This document shows positions 1 to 4,957 of a stretch of DNA of 5,079 nt, in pieces. Each line of letters begins with the position of its first letter. Position 1 is the first letter of the stretch. Under the pieces are notes generated by a model. The model saw only the letters and a program-made list of their open reading frames with translations. It was not told where the DNA came from and made no database searches. Both the position numbers and the translations under genes were made by a program. Origin of the DNA: Spirochaetaceae bacterium (GTDB lineage Bacteria; Spirochaetota; Spirochaetia; Treponematales; Breznakiellaceae); contig JAITHF010000198.1 in the NCBI GenBank assembly GCA_031280115.1, positions 1-5,079 of the forward strand, given 5' to 3'.

Positions 1-8
1 AAACTCAC

Positions 9-53
9 TTTGCTAGCAAAGAAACTTGTTTTGCGTGCAAAAAAACCGGTTTT
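9..53. repeat. Cluster of three short perfect palindromes
   Basis: Three inverted repeats follow one another within 45 bp: TTTGCTAGCAAA (9-20, perfect 12-bp palindrome), TTTTGC-GT-GCAAAA (29-42, 6-bp arms) and AAAACCGGTTTT (42-53, perfect 12-bp palindrome). No gene covers them. They could be overlapping operator sites, or the tail of a repeat element whose body lies left of the window. The right edge of the window has a loosely similar layout around 4961-5000. The structure is directly visible; any function is unknown. Confidence 0.6.
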
Positions 54-85
54 CCTGCCGTGCTTTGTTGGTATATTAAAAATTA

Positions 86-120
86 TCGGCGCTTTCGCGC
101 CTCTTAAAGAGAATTTGGAG
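86..120 (+). repeat. Partial copy of the element's left end
   Basis: This 35-bp stretch nearly matches 441-475, the left end of the full-length element. It carries the GGCGC-TTTC-GCGCC hairpin followed by CTCTT(A/T)AAGAGAATTTGG. It stops before the long G5/C5 palindrome, so only the left terminus is present. With 441-475 it brackets the tandem array in direct orientation, which suggests that the array arose inside or between element copies by unequal recombination. Confidence 0.75.
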
Positions 121-130
121 GGCTTTTTTA

Positions 131-440
131 CCGGCGCTTCATGTTTCGCGTATTCTTTTGCGAACTTCGCGTAAGGGAACAGCCTTCGGCTGCCGGCGCT
201 TCATGGTTTGCGGCTCATAGTGCAAACGACGGCTGCTGAAACAGCCGGAGGCTGCCGGCGCTTCATGTTTCGCGTATTCTTTTGCGAACTTCGCGTAAGG
301 GAACAGCCTTCGGCTGCCGGCGCTTCATGGTTTGCGGCTCATAGTGCAAACAACGGCTGCTGAAACAGCCGGAGGCTGCCGGCGCTTCATGTTTCGCGGC
401 TCATAGCGCAAACAACGGCTATTGAAACAGCCGGAGGCTG
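131..440 (+). repeat. Tandem array of five 62-bp monomers (A-B-A-B-B)
   Basis: Five head-to-tail monomers of exactly 62 bp occupy 131-192, 193-254, 255-316, 317-378 and 379-440. All begin (C)CGGCGCTTCATG and end in a 13-bp mini-hairpin CAGCC-NNN-GGCTG. Type A monomers (first and third) are identical to each other and have loop TTC. Type B monomers (second and fourth) differ by one base and have loop GGA. The fifth is a B-like hybrid that begins with the A-type sequence ATGTTTCGCG. The two 124-bp A+B units differ at a single position, so their duplication is recent. Each monomer also has an internal hairpin such as GTTTGC...GCAAAC. No reading frame here looks like a protein. Both monomer ends match those of the longer element at 442-618, so the monomers look like internally deleted derivatives. 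Confidence 0.9.
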
Positions 441-441
441 T

Positions 442-618
442 CGGCGCTTTCGCGCCTCTTTAAGAGAATTTGGGGGAACCAGTTCCCCCAAACCCCCGCT
501 AAAGGCTTCATGTTTCGCGCCCTTCCGCCTGCAAAGCGCGGTGAGGCGCCGCTTCTGGGTTGTGACTAAACGTGCGAACCCTCCCGCCGCAAGAAGCACG
601 TGAAACAGCCTTCGGCTG
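442..618 (+). repeat. Modular palindromic element, copy 1
   Basis: This 177-bp element is repeated in inverted orientation at 4764-4957. Its modules in order are: a GGCGC-TTTC-GCGCC hairpin (443-456); a long palindrome with 11-bp arms TTTGGGGGAAC/GTTCCCCCAAA and a 2-bp centre (469-492); a C5 run (493-497); a diverged 44-bp core (498-541); a conserved arm (542-603); and a terminal mini-hairpin CAGCC-TTC-GGCTG (606-618). The conserved arm matches copy 2 at 58 of 62 positions, and the 29 bp at 469-497 match at 29 of 29. The right end lies 57 bp before the rsmI ATG and 12 bp before its candidate -35. There is no transposase gene and no obvious target-site duplication. It could be a MITE/REP-like non-autonomous element or a regulatory cassette. 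The open frames across it are by-products of the repeat. Confidence 0.88.
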
Positions 619-630
619 CCCCTGCGGGGG

Positions 631-659
631 TTGCAAGGGAGGCGGGGTTAGGGTATAAA
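631..659 (+). promoter_or_regulatory. Candidate sigma-70-type promoter for rsmI
   Basis: A -35 box TTGCAA (631-636), a 17-bp spacer and a -10 box TATAAA (654-659) precede rsmI. Transcription would start near 665-668, leaving only about 7-10 nt before the ATG at 675, so the message would be almost leaderless. This fits the absence of a clear Shine-Dalgarno sequence. The promoter begins 12 bp after the palindromic element ends, so the element may have brought it in or may influence it. The call rests on box matches and spacing only. Confidence 0.55.
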
Positions 660-674
660 ATTACTGGTAGCAGC

Positions 675-1367
675 ATGGCTATACTGTATATTATTGGCAC
701 CCCTATTGGAAACTTGGGGGATATGACCTATCGGGCAGTGGAAATCCTTAAAACGGTTGGCCTTATCGCCTGCGAAGACACAAGGCGGACCGTAAAACTG
801 CTCAACCATTTCGGCATACAATCGCCCCTCCTCTCGTGCAGGGCGGGAAACGAAAGACCTGCCGCCGCAAAAGTCCTGTCCCGCCTCAATGAAGGCAAAA
901 ACGCCGCCTATACAAGCGATGCCGGCACCCCGGGGCTGAGCGACCCCGGCGCCCTGCTCGCCCGCCTCGCGTCCCAAGCGGGACACCAGGTCATCCCCGT
1001 TCCCGGGGCGTCCGCCTTTGCCGCCCTGGTAAGCGCTTCAGGCGGCAGGGATAAAACAATTATCTTTGAAGGCTTTCTCTCCCCCAAAACCGGACGCCGC
1101 CGCTCAAGGCTCAAAACGCTCCTTGCAAGCGGCGCCGCCTTTGTCCTGTATGAATCCCCCTTCCGCATACTCAAGGTTTTGGAAGATTTAGTCGAATTTG
1201 ATAAAGAGCGGTATGTGTGCGTAGGGCGGGAGATGACCAAACTGCACGAAGAATACCTGCGCGGTTCCGCGGCGGACATACTGGCCGCTTTAGCGGAAAA
1301 AAACGGACAAATCGGCGAGTTTTCGGTGTTCGTATCTGGAAATAAAGCCGGCGAGCGTGTAAACTAG
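675..1367 (+). CDS. rsmI: 16S rRNA (cytidine-2'-O)-methyltransferase RsmI, short form
   Basis: RsmI uses S-adenosylmethionine to 2'-O-methylate the ribose of C1402 in 16S rRNA, in the decoding centre. The 230-residue protein has the family signatures in order: GTPIGNLGDMTYRA (8-21), CEDTRRTVKLL (33-43), the SAM-binding-type loop SDAGTPGLSDPG (81-92), PVPGASAFAAL (108-118), FEGFLSPK (131-138), LYESPFR (158-164), GREMTKLHEEYLRG (184-197) and GEFSVFVSG (214-222). I chose the ATG at 675 because the family core begins there (residues 2-13). A GTG at 600 would add 25 residues encoded by the repeat and by the promoter. Typical RsmI proteins have about 270-290 residues, and this one ends just after the methylase domain, so it lacks the small C-terminal helical domain. 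No Shine-Dalgarno is obvious. The stop codon overlaps the candidate flgM promoter. Confidence 0.93.
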   Translation: MAILYIIGTPIGNLGDMTYRAVEILKTVGLIACEDTRRTVKLLNHFGIQSPLLSCRAGNERPAAAKVLSRLNEGKNAAYTSDAGTPGLSDPGALLARLASQAGHQVIPVPGASAFAALVSASGGRDKTIIFEGFLSPKTGRRRSRLKTLLASGAAFVLYESPFRILKVLEDLVEFDKERYVCVGREMTKLHEEYLRGSAADILAALAEKNGQIGEFSVFVSGNKAGERVN

Positions 1368-1387
1368 TTAAAGGTAAACACCGATAC
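1360..1387 (+). promoter_or_regulatory. Candidate sigma-28 (FliA) promoter for flgM
   Basis: TAAA (1360-1363), 16 bp and ACCGATAC (1380-1387) resemble the flagellar sigma-28 consensus TAAA-N15-GCCGATAA. The -10 matches at 6 of 8 positions and the spacer is one base longer than consensus. The -35 lies in the last codons of rsmI. The position, about 22 bp before the flgM start, suits a promoter for flgM, whose product inhibits the same sigma factor, so negative feedback would be expected. The match is visible; use of the promoter is inferred. Confidence 0.6.
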
Positions 1388-1409
1388 TTTTAATAGGCAG
1401 GATTATGTT

Positions 1410-1694
1410 ATGATGATTGATAGAATAAATTCCATAAATCTCATCCAGCAGGGTAAAAGCGCGGGGTGGAACAACCAGATAAACCGGACAGCCCAGGCGG
1501 ATTCGATTACCCTCTCGGCTGAGGCCGTGGAAAAAAGCGAGCTGTACCGGGCGTACGCCCTGGTGGAATCCGCTTCTGACGTCAGGCTGGACCGTATCGC
1601 TGAACTCAAGAAAAAGATCAACGACCCCTCTTATATTAACGATACGATTATCAACGCTACAGCGGATAAAATCATGGATGTTCTCGGCTTATAA
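1410..1694 (+). CDS. flgM: Anti-sigma-28 factor FlgM
   Basis: FlgM binds sigma-28 (FliA/WhiG type) and blocks late flagellar gene transcription until the basal structure is built; in classical systems it is then exported through the flagellar secretion apparatus. The product has 94 residues, the usual size. The N-terminal part (about 1-30) is polar and rich in Asn and Gln, as expected for the disordered export region. The segment TAQADSITLSAEAVEKSELY (27-46) leads into the sigma-binding C-terminal helices, including VRLDRIAELKKKINDPSYI (58-76) and NATADKIMDVLGL (82-94). The ATG at 1410 is followed immediately by a second ATG at 1413. AGGA at 1399-1402 gives a 7-nt spacing to the first. The gene seems monocistronic: a sigma-28-like promoter lies in front and a strong terminator behind. 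The family call is firm; I infer the export behaviour in periplasmic-flagella bacteria. Confidence 0.9.
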   Translation: MMIDRINSINLIQQGKSAGWNNQINRTAQADSITLSAEAVEKSELYRAYALVESASDVRLDRIAELKKKINDPSYINDTIINATADKIMDVLGL

Positions 1695-1711
1695 ACGCTT
1701 AGCCCTGTTCC

Positions 1712-1749
1712 AAAAAGGCGGAATACCAGGTTCCGCCTTTTTTGTTTTT
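1712..1749 (+). terminator. Rho-independent terminator after flgM
   Basis: A 12-bp stem (AAAAAGGCGGAA at 1712-1723 with TTCCGCCTTTTT at 1731-1742) encloses a 7-nt loop and runs into TTTGTTTTT. The A-tract on the 5' side makes it potentially bidirectional. It starts 18 bp after the flgM stop and ends only 8 bp before the next start codon, so the downstream methyltransferase gene has little room for a promoter of its own. Confidence 0.93.
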
Positions 1750-1757
1750 GAGCGGCA

Positions 1758-2582
1758 ATGATACCCCCGGGCAAACTCGAAAAACTTCCCCGCACGCTTA
1801 GGCTGCGTAAAACCGTCAAACTCCTCGAAGAAGCGGAGCGCCGCCTCCTCTCCGGCATGGCCGCGCCTGAGGCGGACTGGCCGGGGATACTTGCGCTGAT
1901 ACAGCATGATGTTCCGGCAGAACACGCCTGCCTGGTACACGCGGCGCAGGCGGCGCTGGAACCTGCCGCTTCTCATGCCGGCGCCCCGCGGCTCCTGCGC
2001 TGCCTCAACGCCCTGAGGCACTGCCTCCTTGCTGAAACAGGAAAGGCGCCGGCGGACTGGGACTTTATTGACCGCGACGGGGGCCTTGACCCGGGGCGGC
2101 GCCTTGTTTTCCCCGGGGTCTGGGTCTACCTTGAGGACATCCGCTCCCCTTTTAACGTGGGATCCCTGTTCCGTACTGCCGAGTCCTTTGGAGCGGCGCG
2201 TATCCTCCTCTCCCCGTTCTGCGCGGACCCGCGCCACAGGAGGGCGGAGCGCACTGCCAAAGGCTGCGTTTCCCTGCTGCCCTGGGAGCGGCTTGGGCTG
2301 GACGGCCTCCTGCGCTTGGGGGCGCCGGCCTTTGCCCTTGAAACAGGCGGGACCGCTCTGGATGATTTTTCTTTTCCCGCTCAGGGGGTTATGCTGGTGG
2401 GGTCGGAGGAACTGGGGTTAAGCCCTGAAGCGCTGGCCGGGTCTGACAAGTCTCTGGGGCGGGTTTCTATCCCCACCTACGGCGCCAAAGGTTCGCTTAA
2501 TGTGTCGGTGGCATTCGGTATCGTTATGCGAGCCTGGGCCGAGCGGGCGCGCCTTGACAGGGCGGCTCTGCTCAAAACTTGA
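1758..2582 (+). CDS. SpoU/TrmH-family RNA 2'-O-methyltransferase
   Basis: This protein should transfer a methyl group from S-adenosylmethionine to a ribose 2'-OH in tRNA or rRNA; the exact target cannot be read from the sequence. The 274-residue protein has all three SPOUT/SpoU motifs in its C-terminal half. Motif 1 is NVGSLFRTAESFG (133-145), with the conserved Asn133 and Arg139. Motif 2 is LVGSEELGLSPE (213-224). Motif 3 is IPTYGAKGSLNVSVAFG (238-254), with the SLNV of the trefoil knot. The roughly 120-residue N-terminal part is helical and rich in Leu, Ala and Arg; I do not recognise it as a standard L30e-like substrate domain. An in-frame TGA at 1749-1751 rules out a start further upstream, and the ATG at 1758 has only a weak GAGCGG as ribosome site. 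Transcription probably comes from readthrough of the flgM terminator or from a promoter inside flgM. Confidence 0.88.
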   Translation: MIPPGKLEKLPRTLRLRKTVKLLEEAERRLLSGMAAPEADWPGILALIQHDVPAEHACLVHAAQAALEPAASHAGAPRLLRCLNALRHCLLAETGKAPADWDFIDRDGGLDPGRRLVFPGVWVYLEDIRSPFNVGSLFRTAESFGAARILLSPFCADPRHRRAERTAKGCVSLLPWERLGLDGLLRLGAPAFALETGGTALDDFSFPAQGVMLVGSEELGLSPEALAGSDKSLGRVSIPTYGAKGSLNVSVAFGIVMRAWAERARLDRAALLKT

Positions 2583-2916
2583 GGCAGGGGGATTAAGGGG
2601 CGGCGGAAAAGTTTTGTAACAACATCCTTGACCGCACTCCCTGTTTTATGGTAGGGTAAAAAAGCCGGACAGACACCTCCCCGCGCAACACGGGGAAGTA
2701 ACGTCTATGGATGGAGGCGCCGGCCCTTGCAAACAGAAACAAGGGCGGGAACCGCCGCAGGAAAAAGAAAAAGCCCGCTTAGAAAATAAGAAAATAAAAG
2801 AAAAAAGAGCGGGAAGGAAGAAGAAAACCCGGGGAGCGGGCCGGGCAACCGGAACAAGCCCCCCAAGCCCTAGAAAAAGCCTTGAGGCATAGGGTAGCTG
2901 ATTAGAAGGAGTCATC
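2583..2916 (+). other. Long structured leader before yebC (no confident gene)
   Basis: This 334-bp gap contains a candidate promoter near its left third and then several inverted repeats: TCCCCG/CGGGGA (2678-2696), GCCCTTG/CAAGGGC with a 10-nt loop (2723-2746), and CCCGCT/AGCGGG around a 28-nt A-rich loop (2774-2813). The section 2755-2830 is strongly purine-rich. A 61-codon frame (2707-2892) would encode a Lys/Arg/Glu-rich peptide. It uses AGA, AGG, ATA and GGA codons that the neighbouring genes mostly avoid, has only a distant GGGGAAG as ribosome site, and looks like nothing I recognise, so I do not call it a gene. The region may be an untranslated leader controlling yebC-ruvC. No T-tract follows the hairpins, so simple attenuation is not evident. 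Confidence 0.5.
2628..2657 (+). promoter_or_regulatory. Candidate promoter for yebC-ruvC
   Basis: TTGACC (2628-2633), an 18-bp spacer and TAGGGT (2652-2657) form a plausible sigma-70-type promoter with a good -35 and a mediocre -10. Transcription would start near 2664 and leave an unusually long leader of about 250 nt. The TrmH-family gene upstream has no visible terminator, so readthrough from it is also possible. Confidence 0.4.
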
Positions 2917-3657
2917 ATGTCGGGCCACAGTAAATGGGCGACTATTAAACACAAGAAAGGCGCCGCTGACGCGAAGCGGGGCCAGATGTTCACCAAACTC
3001 ATCAAAGAAATCTCTATCGCCGCCCGCATGGGCGGGGGCGACATAGAGGCCAACCCCCGTCTGAGGACCGCGGTTCTTAAAGCCCGGGGCGCGAATATGC
3101 CCAAGGATAATATCGACCGGGCCGTTAAGAAAGGCACAGGCGAGCTTGCCGGCGTCAGTTACGAAGAGCTTGTCTATGAAGCCTACGCGCCCGGGGGCGT
3201 GGCAATCTTTATCGAGGTGCTGACGGACAACAAAAACCGCGCTGCCGCGGATATCCGCAATATCCTCACCAAAGGCGGGGGCCAGCTTGCCACCGCAGGC
3301 TCGGTCTCCCGCCTCTTTAAGCGGGCGGGCATCATTACCCTTGACGGGGAAAAGTACAGCGAAGACGCGGTAATGGAAGCGGCCCTTGAGGGCGGCGCCG
3401 ACGACGTGTCCCTTTCAGACGGCATTATCGAAGTTACCACCGCGCCTGAGGACTTTGAGTCCGCCCTTAACGCGCTTAGCGAAAAGAAGTTTGAGACCTT
3501 GAGCGCGGAAATCAGCATGGTTCCTGAAAGCGAAGCCAGCCTTGACAACGACGCCACCGCCAAGGTGCTGCGCCTTGTGGAGCGGCTTGAGGAAAATGAC
3601 GACGTGCAGAACGTATATTCCAATATCGCTATCCCCGAAGGCTTTGAAGCGGACTAA
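2917..3657 (+). CDS. yebC: YebC/PmpR (TACO1) family protein
   Basis: YebC-family proteins were long annotated as transcriptional regulators. More recent work on YebC/TACO1 links them to the ribosome and to relief of stalling, notably at proline runs. The 246-residue product has the usual length (about 240-250) and the hallmark N-terminus MSGHSKWATIKHKKGAADAK (1-20). This is followed by the positively charged helical segment FTKLIKEI (25-32) and the conserved NPRLRTAVLKARGANMPKDN (46-65). The middle and C-terminal alpha/beta domains include YEAYAPGGVAIFIE (87-100) and the acidic tail ending in GFEAD. A strong Shine-Dalgarno AGAAGGAG (2904-2911) lies 5 nt before the ATG. ruvC follows and may overlap its 3' end, matching the yebC-ruvC order seen in many bacteria. 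Confidence 0.96.
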   Translation: MSGHSKWATIKHKKGAADAKRGQMFTKLIKEISIAARMGGGDIEANPRLRTAVLKARGANMPKDNIDRAVKKGTGELAGVSYEELVYEAYAPGGVAIFIEVLTDNKNRAAADIRNILTKGGGQLATAGSVSRLFKRAGIITLDGEKYSEDAVMEAALEGGADDVSLSDGIIEVTTAPEDFESALNALSEKKFETLSAEISMVPESEASLDNDATAKVLRLVERLEENDDVQNVYSNIAIPEGFEAD

Positions 3658-4219
3658 ACAGACGCGCTGCCAGGCGCCGCAGGACGGGAGCGCGCCTTGC
3701 AGCGGCCCCCTTTCGGCGGGGAAACCGGAAAGCCGGCGCATTATCGGCCTTGACCCGGGGCTCGCGTTTTCCGGCTGGGGGGTAATCGAGTGGGACAGGA
3801 TCAGAATCCGGCACATTGCCCACGGCTGTATCGAAACCCAATGCCATATTCCCCACCCCCGGCGGCTGTTCGCCATTTACCAGCAGATAAGCGCGGTTCT
3901 TGACGACTATTCCCCTGACGAATCCGCGATGGAAACCCTCTATTTCGCCCGAAACGTTACCAGCGCCTTGCTCGTGGCCGAAGCCAGAGGGGTTATTGCC
4001 ATGACTCTGGCGCAGCGGGGGCTTTCAGTGCGGGAGTTCAGCCCAAGCGCTATAAAACAGGCGGTAGCAGGGCGGGGCGCTGCGGACAAAGCCCAGGTAC
4101 AGGAGATGGTGCGCCTTATTCTGGGGCTTCCTGCGGTTCCCGCGCCGGATCACGCGGCGGACGCCCTGGGCGCCGCGGTGTGCTGCGCCCATACCGCGCT
4201 TGAGCGGGTCAATCAATAA
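3596..4219 (+). CDS. ruvC: Holliday junction resolvase RuvC (start uncertain)
   Basis: RuvC is the endonuclease that cuts Holliday junctions symmetrically with RuvAB during recombinational repair. The core starts with IIGLDPG (codons from 3740). The four expected metal-binding residues are visible: Asp (codon 3752), Glu in METLYFARN (codon 3932), and His and Asp in DHAADAL (codons 4151 and 4160). His in the third position is the Thermus-type variant of the E. coli Asp. From 3740 the core is 159 residues, close to the family's 160-175. The start is odd: there is no ATG, GTG or TTG in frame between the yebC stop (3657) and the core. The listed ATG at 3596 lies inside yebC, follows TGAGGA at a short spacing, and would add 48 residues with no RuvC likeness. 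TTG at 3644 and the rare ATT at 3740 are alternatives. The 3' end overlaps fliL by 11 bp. Confidence 0.85.
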   Translation: MTTCRTYIPISLSPKALKRTKQTRCQAPQDGSAPCSGPLSAGKPESRRIIGLDPGLAFSGWGVIEWDRIRIRHIAHGCIETQCHIPHPRRLFAIYQQISAVLDDYSPDESAMETLYFARNVTSALLVAEARGVIAMTLAQRGLSVREFSPSAIKQAVAGRGAADKAQVQEMVRLILGLPAVPAPDHAADALGAAVCCAHTALERVNQ

Positions 4220-4718
4220 GCATAAAGTCGTTGAAATAGAGCGTGTCAATGGCTCCCAGGCGGAGGAGGCGGTTATACCGGCCAAGGAGTTCGGCCTTGA
4301 TGTCCTGCTCGTCCATGCCCCCCAGCTCTTCGGCGCCCCGGCCCCTAAAATACTCGGCAGCCGCGTTCCTTAGGTCCGGTATCTTTGACGCCAGCTCTTC
4401 GGCGAAGGGTACATCCTGCGGATTGTAGGGAAAAGCGATGGAAACCACCACGGTTACAGGCGGGGTATCGCCGCTCATAATCCGCAGCCTGCCTATGCCG
4501 GTGAATATCCGGCTGTCAAGAGGCGGGTTCCGGCCCTGCGGAGGCGGCGGCGCCGGCGCGGGGACCGTGTAGATTGGTTTCGCGTGTTTGAACAGGAGGC
4601 CGTAGACCGTTCCTCCGGCAAGAAAGAGCGCCAGCGCCAAACCAATGATTATAAGGACGCGGTAAGAAACCGTCAAAATACGTGCGGCCCCGGTATTTTT
4701 GAGGGGTGTTTGTTCCAT
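4209..4718 (-). CDS. fliL: FliL-family flagellar basal-body protein
   Basis: FliL is a single-pass inner-membrane protein that surrounds or supports the flagellar stator; in spirochaetes it affects periplasmic flagella. The 169-residue product has a short cytoplasmic N-terminus with Arg13 and Arg20, one hydrophobic helix (about 21-43), a Pro-rich linker (47-66) that includes four consecutive prolines, and a periplasmic domain. The C-terminal pattern ELLGRYNRLLRLGAIDTLYF (143-162) followed by NDFMLID is typical of FliL, which ends with helix, Asn, Leu, Gly and then a Tyr-Phe-x-Asp-Phe strand. The ATG at 4718 is the only sensible start; ribosome-site match is weak. No other flagellar gene adjoins it here, so it may be a paralogue of a fliL kept beside motAB; this is inference. 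It converges on ruvC with an 11-bp overlap and no terminator between. Element copy 2 ends 46 bp upstream of its start. Confidence 0.82.
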   Translation of the reverse strand: MEQTPLKNTGAARILTVSYRVLIIIGLALALFLAGGTVYGLLFKHAKPIYTVPAPAPPPPQGRNPPLDSRIFTGIGRLRIMSGDTPPVTVVVSIAFPYNPQDVPFAEELASKIPDLRNAAAEYFRGRGAEELGGMDEQDIKAELLGRYNRLLRLGAIDTLYFNDFMLID

Positions 4719-4763
4719 AACTTACAAAATAACCGTAAACCGGATCTCCCGCTACCCCCTGCG

Positions 4764-4957
4764 CAGCCGGAGGCTGTTTCACACCCTGCGGGTGATTCAC
4801 GTGCTTCCTGCGGTGAGAGGGTTTGCACGTTTAGTCACAACCCAGAAGCGGCGCCTCAGCGGACGTCGATGGCGCACGGGCGCTGCACACGTCGCACTGG
4901 TTGGGGGTTTGGGGGAACTGGTTCCCCCAAAAAAACAGAAAGAGGCGCGAAGCGCCG
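4764..4957 (-). repeat. Modular palindromic element, copy 2 (inverted)
   Basis: This is the reverse-strand counterpart of 442-618, at 194 bp. Read on the minus strand it has the GGCGC-TTC-GCGCC hairpin (4956-4944); the long palindrome and C5 run (4931-4903), identical to copy 1 over 29 bp; a 44-bp core (4902-4859) matching copy 1 at only about half of its positions; a conserved arm (4858-4797) with four differences in 62, all transitions; and then two mini-hairpin modules instead of one (CACCC-GCA-GGGTG and CAGCC-TCC-GGCTG). The 17-bp length difference is almost entirely the extra 18-bp module. It lies upstream of fliL in the same relative orientation that copy 1 has to rsmI. The open frames that cross it are products of the repeat. 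Confidence 0.88.

Noticed and set aside
131..440. CRISPR array
   Set aside because: The 62-bp monomers abut with no unique spacers, and both repeat types are conserved along their full length.
469..492. Long G5/C5 palindrome as a terminator (also 4908-4931)
   Set aside because: Neither copy is followed by a T-tract in either direction; in copy 2 the T-run precedes the hairpin on the minus strand.
387..599. 70-codon minus-strand open frame
   Set aside because: It lies wholly within the repeat array and element copy 1; its residues follow from palindromic repeat DNA and it resembles no family I know.
600..674. N-terminal extension of RsmI from a GTG at 600
   Set aside because: It would translate the repeat's terminal hairpin and the -35/-10 boxes; RsmI homology starts at the ATG at 675.
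2574..2615. AAAACTT/AAGTTTT inverted repeat as terminator of the TrmH-family gene
   Set aside because: The stem is AT-rich and only 7 bp, with a 28-nt loop and no T-tract.
4764..4957. Integron attC site
   Set aside because: No GTTRRRY core sites or L/R box arrangement can be found, and no cassette genes adjoin it.
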